This document shows, piece after piece, positions 42,709 through 51,366 of a stretch of 64,000 bases of DNA. The DNA is from JAJEAD01 sp965221555 (GTDB lineage Bacteria; Pseudomonadota; Gammaproteobacteria; HK1). Below the pieces are notes generated by a model. That model was not told the origin of the DNA. It saw nothing but the letters and a program-made list of their open reading frames with translations, and made no database searches. The DNA is taken from positions 3,410,001 through 3,474,000 of the forward strand of contig OZ244895.1 of NCBI GenBank assembly GCA_965221555.1, in the 5' to 3' direction. The number at the start of each line of letters is the position of its first letter. The stretch's first letter is position 1. The translations under genes were made by a program, and so were the position numbers.

Positions 42709-43042
42709 GGCGCGCCGCCCGGCTCACAAAGTCTAGCACTCGCGGCCATCGTGCAATAGCGGCAGGCGTCAGACTCGGCGGCTCTCGTGATGCTCGTGGT
42801 TGCGATCGGATAAGGGCTCGAAAGGAGTGCCCTGGGCGGATGCAGTCGACAGGGGCGGCAGTACTCGCCCGACACAAGAAAGAACACCACAGCGCGTATT
42901 GCCATGTCGGTGCGAGGAGTGAGTCATGGCGGGCGAAGAGGCGTTGCGCAGGGCTGCGCCACCCGCCGGTGAGTGATACGATGCTTCAAATCCTGTCTTC
43001 AACGCCGCCATATCCTCCCTTGCGTTGGCGAGGCGCAACGTG
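42709..43042. other. Divergent intergenic region, desaturase / zur
   Basis: A 334-bp region with no gene I can support. It should hold the promoters of both divergent genes. I looked for a Zur-box-like AT-rich palindrome and did not find one. AGCACTCGCG-type and GGCGGG-rich stretches show no clear symmetry. The repeat family is not present here. Confidence 0.4.
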
Positions 43043-43537
43043 ATGCCCGACGGCCCGCCGCTCTTTCCGACCCGGCGCCACGACCACGAAACGTGCGTTG
43101 CGGAGGGCCTCGCCCGGGCCGAGACGATATGTCGTGACCGGCGGGCAAGGTTCACCGAAAACCGACGGCAGGTGCTCGAACTTCTGCTCGCCCAGCACCG
43201 GCCCACCGGGGCTTACGAGATCCTGCAAAGATTCGACTGGCAGGGTCGGCGGCCCGCGCCCGCTCAGATCTACCGGGCCCTGGCCTTCCTCGAGACCATG
43301 GGTCTCGTGCACCGAATCGCGAGCCGCAATGCCTATGTCGCGTGCAGCGGGCAGGGCGAAGGGCACGGCACCGTGTTTCTGGTGTGCGATGACTGCGGGA
43401 CGGTCGCCGAGCCGAGCGCTACGGGCCTCGGACAAAGCGTCCACGAGATCGCCGGCACTTCCGGATTCGAGCTCCGCTCGCACACTCTGGAAGCGATGGG
43501 CCGATGCCCGGAGTGCGTACAGGCCGACGAAGCCTGA
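43043..43537 (+). CDS. zur: Zinc uptake regulator (Fur family)
   Basis: A 164-aa Fur-family repressor most like Zur. The winged helix reads RFTENRRQVLELLLAQHRPT, AYEILQRFDWQGRR, APAQIYRALAFLETMGLVHR, and IASRNAYVACSGQ, which follows the Zur wing pattern (E. coli has VESTNSYVLC). A structural zinc site is formed by VCDDCG and CPEC. With zinc bound it should repress high-affinity zinc uptake genes, none of which are in the window. ATG 43043 is chosen; GTG 43040 is possible. Assignment to Zur rather than Fur rests on the wing and the GRCPEC end. Confidence 0.85.
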   Translation: MPDGPPLFPTRRHDHETCVAEGLARAETICRDRRARFTENRRQVLELLLAQHRPTGAYEILQRFDWQGRRPAPAQIYRALAFLETMGLVHRIASRNAYVACSGQGEGHGTVFLVCDDCGTVAEPSATGLGQSVHEIAGTSGFELRSHTLEAMGRCPECVQADEA

Positions 43538-43589
43538 GACCGCGCTCCCTTCGTCGCCCCCGTTCGAGGCGCGCGGGGTCTAACCCGGG

Positions 43590-44375
43590 CTAACCCGTCC
43601 CCGCGACTTCCTCCTCCTTCTCGTCGTCTCCGGTGCGCACGTAGGCCTTGGCGAAGATCAGGCCGAGCTCGAAGAGCGCCCACATCGGCAACGCGAGCAG
43701 GGTCTGGGAAATCATGTCGGGCGGTGTGAGCAGCATGCCGAGCACGAAGGCCCCGACGATCACGTAGGGGCGCTTCGAGCGCAGGGACTTGACGGTGGTG
43801 AACCCGGTCCAGACAAGCAGGATGGTGGCGATCGGAACCTCGAAGGCGAGTCCGAACGCGAAGAAGATCTTCAGGACGAAGTCCAGGTAGGCGGTGATGT
43901 CGGTCATGATTGCGACGCCGTCGGGCGCAACCATGTGGAAGAAGGCGAACATGAGGGGGAAGACCACGTAGTACGCGAAGGCCATGCCGAGATAGAAAAG
44001 CAGGCTGCTGGTGACCATCAGGGGAAAGACCAGGCGTTGCTCGCGCTTGTACAGACCCGGCGCCACGAAGGCCCAGAGGTGGTAGAGGGCCATCGGCATT
44101 GAAATGAATATCGAGACGAAGAGGGCGAGCTTGAAGGGAGTGAGAAAGGGCGACGCGACCTGTGTCGCAATCATGCTCGTGCCCTCGGGCAGGTGGGCGA
44201 GAAGCGGGGCGGCAAGGAAGTGGTAGAGGTCGTTAGCGAACGGGAACAGGACGAGCAGGAACACGAGGATGGTGAGCACCACCCGCAACAGTCGGTTGCG
44301 CAACTCGACGAGATGCTCGACGAAGGTCATCTCCGTCATGTGGCTCTCGTCGCCCTTGTGCTCCTTGCCGCTCAT
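43590..44375 (-). CDS. tatC: Sec-independent protein translocase TatC
   Basis: A 261-aa multi-span receptor of the twin-arginine translocase that recognises RR signal peptides. The conserved N-terminal cytoplasmic motif is MTFVEHLVELRNRLLRV. The hydrophobic helices are spaced as in TatC (VVLTILVFLLVLFPFA, FYLGMAFAYYVVFPLMFAFF, KIFFAFGLAFEVPIATILLV). The C-terminus is charged. It is the last gene of tatA-tatB-tatC, 39 bp after tatB. Confidence 0.97.
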   Translation of the reverse strand: MSGKEHKGDESHMTEMTFVEHLVELRNRLLRVVLTILVFLLVLFPFANDLYHFLAAPLLAHLPEGTSMIATQVASPFLTPFKLALFVSIFISMPMALYHLWAFVAPGLYKREQRLVFPLMVTSSLLFYLGMAFAYYVVFPLMFAFFHMVAPDGVAIMTDITAYLDFVLKIFFAFGLAFEVPIATILLVWTGFTTVKSLRSKRPYVIVGAFVLGMLLTPPDMISQTLLALPMWALFELGLIFAKAYVRTGDDEKEEEVAGTG

Positions 44376-44414
44376 GAAGCTCGAGGTACCGTCTGCGCGC
44401 GGGTGAGCGCCTGA

Positions 44415-44981
44415 TCAGCTTGCCTCTCGGACCGGCGCACCGGCCTTTCCGGGCTCGGAGTCCGCCGCGACGACCGGTTCCGGCGCCGCAGCGGCCGGGG
44501 TTGGGGCCGCCGAAGCCTGCGCATCCGCATCTTCGCGCTTCGTCGCGACGGGCGCCGCTTCGGCCGACGCGCCGGGAGCCGGCCCGGCCCCGGCAGGACT
44601 CGCGCCGGGAGCCGCGGCTTCGTCCGGCGCCGGATCCTTCCCGGGCGCTTGCGCCTTGCCGGCGGCGCCCGCGGCCGAGGCGCCTTTGGTCTCTCCGGCC
44701 TCGGTCAGGTCGATTTCCAGCTTCTTCTCCTCTTCCTTGATGGTCTTCTCGGTCTCCTTGATTGCCTCCTGCAACTCCTCCGCCGGCTTCTTGACGAGCT
44801 CCCGAAGCTCATCCGCACGCACTTCGCGCTCGATGTCCGCGCGTACCTGGGTCACGTAACGCCGAATGCGCCCCACCCACAGACCGATCTCGCGCGCGAC
44901 CCGGGGCAGGCGCTCGGGACCGATGACGAGCAGACCGATGACCGCGATGAGCGAGACCTCGGTGAATCCGATGTCAAACAT
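44415..44981 (-). CDS. tatB: Sec-independent protein translocase TatB
   Basis: A 188-aa single-span subunit that works with TatC in substrate binding. FDIGFTEVSLIAVIGLLVIGP is the membrane segment, with the hinge GPERLP, followed by an amphipathic helix RVAREIGLWVGRIRRYV and a coiled-coil-like charged stretch (about 50-95). The last 90 residues are an Ala/Pro/Gly-rich low-complexity tail, common in TatB and poorly conserved. The 161-bp gap to tatA is longer than usual and shows no credible extra gene. Confidence 0.95.
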   Translation of the reverse strand: MFDIGFTEVSLIAVIGLLVIGPERLPRVAREIGLWVGRIRRYVTQVRADIEREVRADELRELVKKPAEELQEAIKETEKTIKEEEKKLEIDLTEAGETKGASAAGAAGKAQAPGKDPAPDEAAAPGASPAGAGPAPGASAEAAPVATKREDADAQASAAPTPAAAAPEPVVAADSEPGKAGAPVREAS

Positions 44982-45142
44982 GATTCGCGCCGCTCAGCCG
45001 GCGCCGCGGCCGTCCACGCCACGCCCCGGGTGCGACGCTCCGGGCGTTCTCGGCGCTCTGTTCATCGTTGCTGCGGATCGGCCGTAACGCATCCCGAACC
45101 CGAGCGGCGGCTTCGTCCGGCGCGGGAATTGGGGGTGCGCCC

Positions 45143-45376
45143 TCAGGACGATGCGCGGTCCCGTTCCTGGCTCGCGACCTCGCCCTCGATGACCTCTCCC
45201 TCGGCCTGTTCGAGCTTTGCCGCCTCATCCGCTTCGTCGGTACCCTGCTTCACGGCACTGCGGAAACCCTTGACCGCGCCCCCGAGGTCGGAGCCGAGAT
45301 TGCGCAGCTTCTTCGTCCCGAACAGCAACATCACTATGACCAGAATGATCAAGAGTTGCCAGATACTGATACCCAT
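45143..45376 (-). CDS. tatA: Sec-independent protein translocase TatA
   Basis: A 77-aa pore-forming Tat subunit. MGISIWQLLIILVIVMLLFG is the membrane span, followed by the TatA hinge and amphipathic helix TKKLRNLGSDLGGAVKGFRS and an acidic tail. ATG 45376 is the only start that gives this N-terminus. It is divergent from the NDUFA9-like gene. The hisI/hisE genes that often precede tatA in proteobacteria are not present. Confidence 0.96.
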   Translation of the reverse strand: MGISIWQLLIILVIVMLLFGTKKLRNLGSDLGGAVKGFRSAVKQGTDEADEAAKLEQAEGEVIEGEVASQERDRASS

Positions 45377-45596
45377 TCGCTTTCCCCGCCTCGTACCGCC
45401 CGGGCGGCACCGACATGCATGATGGACGAAATGTAGCCGAAATCGGCGTTTGCAACTATGGCGCACCGTATCGCGCGGGTCCGGCGCAACCGGTCGAAGT
45501 GCGCCGCCGACCCCGGCCGGTGCGCCTTGACCCTCGCCAGAGCGCTCGCGAAACTAGTTCGTCCCAGGACTTGGGGGGCACCGCCCCCGAGGGCAG

Positions 45597-46547
45597 ATGC
45601 GACGCATAGCGATACTTGGCGGCACGGGATTCATCGGAAGCCACCTCGTGTGCGCCCTGGCCCGGGCCGGCCACCGGACCCGGGTGTTCACGCGGCGCCG
45701 CGAGCGCAATCGGCACCTGCTCGTGATACCCGAGTGCGAGCTCGTCGAGCTCGATGTCCACTCTCCCACGGCCCTGGCCCAGGGCGTCTCGGACTGCGAT
45801 GCGGCCGTGAATCTCGTGGGAATCCTGAACGCTGGCGGGTGCAGCTTCCACGACGCGCACGTGGCGCTGTCGGAGAATCTGGTCCAGGCCTGCCGGGAAC
45901 GGGGAGTCTCGAGGCTGCTGCACATGTGCGCGCTGCGGGCGAACGGAGCCGGCCCGAGCCGGTACCTTGCCACCAAGGCGGAAGGCGAGGCATGCGTCAT
46001 GCGCGGGGCGGGAGACGCGGTGAGGGCGACGAGCCTGCGTCCTTCGGTGGTGTTCGGTCCCGGCGACTCCTTCTTCAACCGCTTCGCCACCTTGCTCACG
46101 ATAAGCCCCGGATTCATCCCGCTTGCCTGCCCGGAGTCGAAGTTCGCTCCGGTGTACGTGGGCGATGTGGTGGAGGCACTCGTTCGCTGCCTCGGGGACG
46201 ACTCGACGGCGGGGCGGCGCTTCGAGCTCGCGGGACCGAGGGTCTACACGCTGCGCGAACTCGTCGAATACACCGCGGAAGTCTGCGGGCTGCGCCGCCG
46301 GGTTATTGGCCTCGGCGACCGCCTGTCGCGTCTCCAGGCGAGTATCCTGGGTTGCCTTCCCGGCCCGCCCCTTTCCATCGACAACTACCTTTCCCTCAAG
46401 GTCGACTCGGTACCGACGGGGGCCGACGGTCTGGAGACCCTTGGTATCACTCCGGCCGAGGTCGAGCGGATCGTGCCGACCTATCTCGGTCCGCGAAACC
46501 GGGCGCGGCGCTACCGGGGTTTCCGCGCCAGCGCCGGGCGCTCCTGA
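45597..46547 (+). CDS. NAD(P)-binding atypical SDR, NDUFA9/epimerase-like
   Basis: A 316-aa Rossmann-fold protein of the atypical short-chain dehydrogenase group, close to the complex I NDUFA9-like bacterial proteins. It opens with IAILGGTGFIGSHLVCALAR (the TGxxGxxG nucleotide loop), then CDAAVNLVGIL, LLHMCALRANGAGPSRYLATK, LRPSVVFGPGDSFFNRFA and FAPVYVGDVVEAL. A Tyr-x-x-x-Lys is present as YLATK. These proteins are suggested to have roles in quinone or respiratory complex biology, but the activity is unproven. The ATG follows GAGGGCAG. It converges on uppP. Confidence 0.85.
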   Translation: MRRIAILGGTGFIGSHLVCALARAGHRTRVFTRRRERNRHLLVIPECELVELDVHSPTALAQGVSDCDAAVNLVGILNAGGCSFHDAHVALSENLVQACRERGVSRLLHMCALRANGAGPSRYLATKAEGEACVMRGAGDAVRATSLRPSVVFGPGDSFFNRFATLLTISPGFIPLACPESKFAPVYVGDVVEALVRCLGDDSTAGRRFELAGPRVYTLRELVEYTAEVCGLRRRVIGLGDRLSRLQASILGCLPGPPLSIDNYLSLKVDSVPTGADGLETLGITPAEVERIVPTYLGPRNRARRYRGFRASAGRS

Positions 46548-46587
46548 GCGCTCGGCCGGCATTGCGCCTCGGCCGCGCCCCTTCTGT

Positions 46588-47406
46588 TCAGACCACGAAC
46601 ACGAAGAGCAGCGTGCCGAGCACGAGGCGATAGATCACGAAGGGGAGCAGACCGATCCTCTCCAACAGCCTCAGGAAGAGGTGGATGGTGAGCCAGGCGG
46701 ATACCGCCGACACCGACGCTCCGAGGGCGAGCGCCGTCCAGTCCGTCGCCGGTGGAGTCTCAAGGGCCCCCGCCGCGCTGCGCAGCCCCGCCGCCGCGAT
46801 GACCGGGATGGAGAGCAGGAAGGCGTAGCGGGCCGCCGCCTTGCGCTCGAACCCGAGCGCGAGCGCCGCGGTGATGGTGATGCCGGAGCGCGATGTTCCC
46901 GGTATCAGCGCGAGCACCTGGGCGGCGCCCACGAGGAGCGCGTCGCGCCAGCCGAGCGAGCTCTCGCCCCGCGTACGACTTCCTCCGCGGTCCGCCCACC
47001 ACAGCAGCAGCGCGAATACGACGGTGGTCGACGCGATCACCGCCGGTCCCCGGAACCGGGCGGCCATGCCCGTCGCGTCGAGCGCGCCGACTCCTTCGAG
47101 AAGCAGCCCCACCAGCACCACCGGGACCGTTCCGAGCGCGATGAGACCGGCAAGGCGGGCATCCGCGTCGGCGACCCCGGTACGCAACGCGCGCAGACAC
47201 GAACGCGCCATGCGCACCAGCTCACGGCGAAAGTACGCGAGGACGGCGCCGAGGGTGCCGACGTGCACCGCGACGTCGAAGGCCAGCCCCTGATCGGGCC
47301 AGCCCACCAGTACCGGCAGCAGGATGAGGTGCGCCGAGCTCGATATCGGCAGGAACTCGGTCAGTCCTTGCAGCAAGCCGAGCACAGAGGCCTGAAGCGT
47401 TCCCAA
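46588..47406 (-). CDS. uppP: Undecaprenyl-diphosphatase (BacA/UppP)
   Basis: A 272-aa integral membrane phosphatase recycling undecaprenyl diphosphate for cell-wall synthesis; it can confer bacitracin resistance. Both signature motifs are intact: GLTEFLPISSSAHLILLPVL with the catalytic Glu and Ser, and ALIPGTSRSGITITAAL with the PGTSRSG loop. Eight or so hydrophobic helices are visible. The start is TTG 47406, with AAGG a few bases upstream, giving 13 residues before GLTEFLP; no ATG fits as well. It is divergent from the pteridine reductase gene. Confidence 0.95.
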   Translation of the reverse strand: MGTLQASVLGLLQGLTEFLPISSSAHLILLPVLVGWPDQGLAFDVAVHVGTLGAVLAYFRRELVRMARSCLRALRTGVADADARLAGLIALGTVPVVLVGLLLEGVGALDATGMAARFRGPAVIASTTVVFALLLWWADRGGSRTRGESSLGWRDALLVGAAQVLALIPGTSRSGITITAALALGFERKAAARYAFLLSIPVIAAAGLRSAAGALETPPATDWTALALGASVSAVSAWLTIHLFLRLLERIGLLPFVIYRLVLGTLLFVFVV

Positions 47407-47471
47407 AGTACCCTTGCCGCGAGTTGAGGCACAGTAGACTGGCGTGGATTATGCACCGGGCGGGAGGGTCC

Positions 47472-48224
47472 ATGTCCGATCGCGAAGTCGTGCTGGTGAG
47501 CGGCGCCGGAAGACGAATCGGGGCCGCCATCGTGCGTGCGCTGCACGAAGCCGGCATGCGGGTCGCCGTCCACTACCATCGCTCGCAGGCGGAGGCCGAA
47601 GCGCTGTGCGCCGAGCGCAACCGGCTACGCCCGGACTCCGCCCGGGCGCTGCCCGCGGACCTGTCCCGCGCGGCGAGCGCGGCGGAGCTGGTCGAGGCCA
47701 CGGTGAGCGCTTTCGGTCGCCTGGACGCGGTCGTGAACAACGCTTCCCTCTTCTTTCCGAGCCCGCTGGGAGAGATCGAGGCCGACACGCTCGACGCGCT
47801 CTTTGCCGTCAACACCTTCGCACCGCTGCTGATCTCGCAGGCTGCCGCTCCCCACCTGAGGGCGCGTCATGGCGCGATCGTCAATATCGCGGACATCTAC
47901 GCCGATCGGCCCCTCGCATCCCACGCCGCGTATTGTGCGTCGAAGGCCGCGCTTCTGAATCTCACCCGTTCCCTCGCCGCGGCGCTCGCCCCCGACGTAC
48001 GGGTCAACGCGGTGGCTCCGGGTGCGATTCTCTGGCCCGAGGGAGGCGGCGACGCCGGAGTCCGCCGCCGCATCGTCGACGACACCCTGCTCGCTCGACT
48101 CGGAGAGCCTCGCGATGTCGCCGCCGCGGTACGTTTTCTCGTGAAGGATGCCGCCTTCGTCACCGGAGAGGTCATCAAAGTCGACGGCGGACGCGGCCTG
48201 CCCGTCTCGCATCCCGCGCCCTGA
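47472..48224 (+). CDS. folM: Pteridine reductase / dihydromonapterin reductase-like SDR
   Basis: A 250-aa classical short-chain dehydrogenase. The cofactor loop VLVSGAGRRIGAAIVRAL has the GRRIG form favoured by NADPH-dependent pteridine reductases (FolM, PTR1) over the usual GxxxGIG. The active site is YCASKAALLNLTRSL, after VNIADIYADRPLASHAA, and VNAVAPGAILWPEG follows. It probably reduces dihydrobiopterin or dihydromonapterin analogues; the folB gene nearby supports a pterin link. ATG 47472 follows GGGAGGG. It is the first gene of a plus-strand pair with the DMT transporter. Confidence 0.85.
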   Translation: MSDREVVLVSGAGRRIGAAIVRALHEAGMRVAVHYHRSQAEAEALCAERNRLRPDSARALPADLSRAASAAELVEATVSAFGRLDAVVNNASLFFPSPLGEIEADTLDALFAVNTFAPLLISQAAAPHLRARHGAIVNIADIYADRPLASHAAYCASKAALLNLTRSLAAALAPDVRVNAVAPGAILWPEGGGDAGVRRRIVDDTLLARLGEPRDVAAAVRFLVKDAAFVTGEVIKVDGGRGLPVSHPAP

Positions 48225-48288
48225 CGTCGAATCGAGTCAGGCGGGCGGGGTAAGCAAAGGCGAAAGGCGTCGACGGAACGCAAGCCGG

Positions 48289-49191
48289 GTGGAGCTCTGG
48301 ATCCCGATCACGCTCGCCGCCGCGTTCGCGCAGAACCTGCGCTCCGCCCTGCAGAAGCACCTGAAGGGGCGCTTGAGCAACTCGGGAGCCACCTTCTGCC
48401 GCTTCGTGTACGCGGTGCCGCTGGCCCTCGCCTACGTCCTGCTGCTCGGCGAAGGGTACGGCCTGGACTGGCCCGACCCGACCCCGCGCTTCGCCCTCTT
48501 CGCGATGCTCGGCGGCATCGCACAGATCACCGCGACCGCGCTGCTCGTCTACTTGTTCTCGCTGCGCAACTTCGCCGTCGGCACCACGTATTCCAAGACG
48601 GAGACGGTGCAGACCGCGATCTTCGGTGTCCTGATCCTCGGGGAGCCGGTAAGCCTGACGGGCGCGCTGGCGATCGCGGTCAGCCTGGTCGGAGTGATCG
48701 CGATCTCGGTCGCGAGAAGCGCGCTTTCCCCGCACCACCCGCACCAGGGGTGGATGGGCCGGGCCGCGCTAATCGGCATGTTGTCCGGTGCCTTCTTCGG
48801 GGTGAGCGCGGTGTCCTACCGAGCCGCCTCCCTGTCGCTCGGAGGTGAGGGATTCCTGATGCAGGCCGCCTTCACGCTCGCCTGCGTACTGGTGTTCCAG
48901 ACCCTCGTGATGGCGGTGTGGATCCGGGTGCGGGAACCTGGAGAGCTGACGCGGGTGGCCGGCGCCTGGCGGGTCGCCGCCTTCGTCGGGGTGTCGGGAA
49001 TGCTCGGCTCCGCCGGCTGGTTCACCGCCATGACCCTGGAGAACGCCGCCTACGTGCGAGCACTGGGTCAGGTCGAGCTCGTCTTCACCTTCATCGCTTC
49101 CTGGTTCTTCTTTCGGGAACGCTCCACCGGCCCGGAGATCGTGGGGGTCCTGCTCGTCGTCGCGGGCATCCTCATTCTGCTGCTTGGCTGA
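48289..49191 (+). CDS. EamA/DMT family transporter
   Basis: A 300-aa inner-membrane permease with ten hydrophobic helices in two EamA halves. The first half holds GATFCRFVYAVPLALAYVLL and the typical FAVGTTYSKTETVQTAIFG; the second holds YRAASLSLGGEGFLMQAAF and AAYVRALGQVELVFTFIAS. Metabolite exporters of this family are diverse; the substrate is unknown. The start is GTG 48289, since no ATG lies close to the first helix. The TGA stop directly abuts the truncated repeat copy R10. It lies between folM and folB, but a pterin role is speculative. Confidence 0.82.
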   Translation: MELWIPITLAAAFAQNLRSALQKHLKGRLSNSGATFCRFVYAVPLALAYVLLLGEGYGLDWPDPTPRFALFAMLGGIAQITATALLVYLFSLRNFAVGTTYSKTETVQTAIFGVLILGEPVSLTGALAIAVSLVGVIAISVARSALSPHHPHQGWMGRAALIGMLSGAFFGVSAVSYRAASLSLGGEGFLMQAAFTLACVLVFQTLVMAVWIRVREPGELTRVAGAWRVAAFVGVSGMLGSAGWFTAMTLENAAYVRALGQVELVFTFIASWFFFRERSTGPEIVGVLLVVAGILILLLG

Positions 49192-49266
49192 CCTGCGAAG
49201 GGAGGAAGGCCCGCTGACGCCCGCATATCGGCGTCCGCGAGTTGAGAAATCGGCGAGATCCGCAGG
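49192..49266 (-). repeat. Palindromic intergenic element, copy R10 (internally deleted, 75 bp)
   Basis: It starts at the base after the DMT stop with CCTGCGAAG, jumps to GGAGGAAGGCCCGCTGACGC, CGCATATCGGCGTCCGC, GAGTTGAGAAATCGGCGAG, and ends ATCCGCAGG. Both ends carry the same change (CCTGC and GCAGG instead of CCCGC and GCGGG). The centre and the whole second arm are missing. It lies between convergent DMT and folB. Confidence 0.8.
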
Positions 49267-49296
49267 CTGAAAGCGTGGCGACCGTGCGCTAAAACC

Positions 49297-49680
49297 TCAA
49301 ATCATCTTGCCCGCGCCGTTCCCATCGCGCGTACCGCGCTCGACGATGACCCCCACCCCGCGCGCCCCGCGCAGGGCGCCCTCCTTGTCCACCTTGAGAC
49401 GTAACCAGCCGATCCCGAACTCCTCGACCAGCGTCTGCGCGAGGCGATGCGCCAGCGTCTCCACCAGGAAGAACTCGCTCGTCTCGACGTAAGCGATGAT
49501 CCGCTTGCCAATCGCCTTGTAGTCGAGGGTGTCGTCGACCGAGTCGGTCTCGGCCGCGCGCGCGCAGTCGCACGCCATCTCGATATCGATGACGACGCTC
49601 TGCCGAATCTTGCGCTCCCAGTCGTAGATGCCGATGACGGTGTCCACCCGCAACTGCGAGATGAAGACCTTGTCACGCAT
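49297..49680 (-). CDS. folB: Dihydroneopterin aldolase
   Basis: A 127-aa folate-pathway enzyme that cleaves dihydroneopterin to hydroxymethyl-dihydropterin and glycolaldehyde. VFISQLRVDTVIGIYDWERK opens it; IRQSVVIDIEMACDCARAA, DTLDYKAIGKRI, FFLVETLAHRLAQTLV and WLRLKVDKEGALRGARGVGV follow, with the catalytic Lys in VDKEGAL. In many gammaproteobacteria folB is adjacent to plsY and tsaD; here hyuB and hyuA stand between. It is 29 bp downstream of hyuB on the same strand. Confidence 0.95.
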   Translation of the reverse strand: MRDKVFISQLRVDTVIGIYDWERKIRQSVVIDIEMACDCARAAETDSVDDTLDYKAIGKRIIAYVETSEFFLVETLAHRLAQTLVEEFGIGWLRLKVDKEGALRGARGVGVIVERGTRDGNGAGKMI

Positions 49681-49709
49681 CGGGGTTCGACCTCCGGTCG
49701 CGGCTCGCG

Positions 49710-51341
49710 CTAGTGCGCGGCAACCGCCCCGCTCTCGCGGTCCGAAGCGACGCGCGCCGGAGAACGCGCCTCGGCAAGGCCGTAACCCGCGCCGCCTCCG
49801 GTGCTCATCACCAGCCGGTCGCCCTTCGCGAGGCGAAAGCTGGTCTTGGAGTCGAGCATGATCTTCTCGTTGCCGCGCAGCACGCAGGTGAAGGCCGCCC
49901 CGCCTTCCTCGCCGCCGAAGAGTCCCTCGGGCGGGATCGCGAAGCGGTCGGAATACGACTGGTACTCGACATCGTCGGCCAGGACCTCGTAGACCCGGCG
50001 CATCCCGAGCCCGCCCCGGTACTCGCCCCGGCCGCCGGAGTCCGACACCAGTGCGTACTCCACGACACGAAAGAAGTCATGCTCCATGTCGATGGCTTCG
50101 ACGGGAATGTTGGAGCAGTTCGAGAGCGGGCTGTCCACCGCGTCGCAGCCGTCACCGAGCGCACTGCCCCCGTAGCCGCCCCCGAAGATCTCGAGGTAGA
50201 TACCGTACCCGCTCTCGCCGAGGTGCGAGAGGCAGGTGGAGTGCGTGGTGTCGAATCCGGCCGCCATCACCTGTTCCGGCACCGCTTTCGCGAGCGCTTT
50301 CATCACCGAGTTGTAGGCGCGGTAGGCGGAGAGCATGCGTGCGCGCACCGGGGCGGGAGGACGGGGGTTGAGCAGCGAGCCGTAGGGCGCGGTGATCTCA
50401 ATGGGGCGCTTCGCGCCCTCGTTGAAGGGGATGTCGGGACTCGTGAGCACCGACTTCACGCAAGAGAGCCCCGCCGCGATCGTGGACGCGAAGGGACAGT
50501 TGACGTTGGTGCGGACCTGATCGCAGGTGCCCGCGTAATCAACGGAGACTCGGTCACCCGCGATCTCGACCCGTGCCCGCACCACGAGCGGCTCGTCACC
50601 GATGCCGTCGCCGTCGAGCCGATCCTCACCGTGGTACACGCCGTCGGGGGCGCTCGCGATCGCGGTGCGCATGCGTTGCTCGGAGTAGTCGAGCAGCGCC
50701 GACATCGCGCCGGTGACCGCATCCGCCCCGAACTTCTCGCAAAGCTCGATGACGCGCCTTGCCCCCACCCCGTTGGCGGCGAATTGCGCGTTGCAGTCCC
50801 CGATGGTCTTCTCCGGCACCCTCACGTTGGCGCGCACCAGGCGCTCGAAGGGGCCCCCGTTCCAGTCGCGGTTCACGTTGTAGCAGCTCGGTGGGAAGAT
50901 GAGGCCTTCCTGGTGCACGTCGCCCGCCGCCATATTGAGGCCGGGCGCGCCACCCCCCAGATCGAGGTGATGGGCGACGGTCGCACTGAATCCCACCAGG
51001 CGGGCGCCGAAGAAGATCGGGGAGAAAATGAACACGTCGGGGACGTGCTGCCCGCCTTGAAAGGGGTCGTTGTTGATGTAGAAGTCGCCGGGCTTCAGGG
51101 TATCGGGGGGATGGAGCGCGGCGCAGGGGGCGAAGGTGGTGCCGATGGGACCGAGCTGCATCGGGATGAGCTCGGCCTGACTCACCACGTTGCCCTCGAC
51201 ATCGAGCAGGGCGGCGGAGCAGTCGTTCGCCTCGCGCACGATGGGCGAGTACGCGGAACGCACGAGCTTGATTCCCATCTCCTTCGCCGCGGCGATGAGG
51301 GCCTGGGAGATGATCGCGAGGTCGATCTGGTCAAGCGCCAT
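49710..51341 (-). CDS. hyuB: Hydantoinase B / oxoprolinase family protein
   Basis: A 543-aa large subunit of an ATP-dependent hydantoinase, 5-oxoprolinase or acetophenone carboxylase-type enzyme. Family segments seen: LIAAAKEMGIKLVRSAYSP, SAALLDVEGNVVSQAELIP, FYINNDPFQGGQHVPDVF, FSATVAHHLDLGGGAPGLN, and near the end GGRGEYRGGLGMRRVYEV. It should act with HyuA on a cyclic amide, but the substrate cannot be read. ATG 51341 has its own strong ribosome-binding site (AGGAAGG). A composite repeat (R11) separates it from hyuA, which is unusual as these genes are normally adjacent or overlapping. Confidence 0.92.
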   Translation of the reverse strand: MALDQIDLAIISQALIAAAKEMGIKLVRSAYSPIVREANDCSAALLDVEGNVVSQAELIPMQLGPIGTTFAPCAALHPPDTLKPGDFYINNDPFQGGQHVPDVFIFSPIFFGARLVGFSATVAHHLDLGGGAPGLNMAAGDVHQEGLIFPPSCYNVNRDWNGGPFERLVRANVRVPEKTIGDCNAQFAANGVGARRVIELCEKFGADAVTGAMSALLDYSEQRMRTAIASAPDGVYHGEDRLDGDGIGDEPLVVRARVEIAGDRVSVDYAGTCDQVRTNVNCPFASTIAAGLSCVKSVLTSPDIPFNEGAKRPIEITAPYGSLLNPRPPAPVRARMLSAYRAYNSVMKALAKAVPEQVMAAGFDTTHSTCLSHLGESGYGIYLEIFGGGYGGSALGDGCDAVDSPLSNCSNIPVEAIDMEHDFFRVVEYALVSDSGGRGEYRGGLGMRRVYEVLADDVEYQSYSDRFAIPPEGLFGGEEGGAAFTCVLRGNEKIMLDSKTSFRLAKGDRLVMSTGGGAGYGLAEARSPARVASDRESGAVAAH

Positions 51342-51366
51342 GTTGCCTTCCTCTCGGTGTTGTCAA

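Noticed and set aside
42709..43042. Zur-binding palindrome upstream of zur
   Set aside because: I looked for an AT-rich Zur-box-like inverted repeat and found no convincing match.
44982..45142. Extra gene between tatA and tatB
   Set aside because: The frames here are Arg/Ser-rich shadows without a ribosome-binding site or motif.
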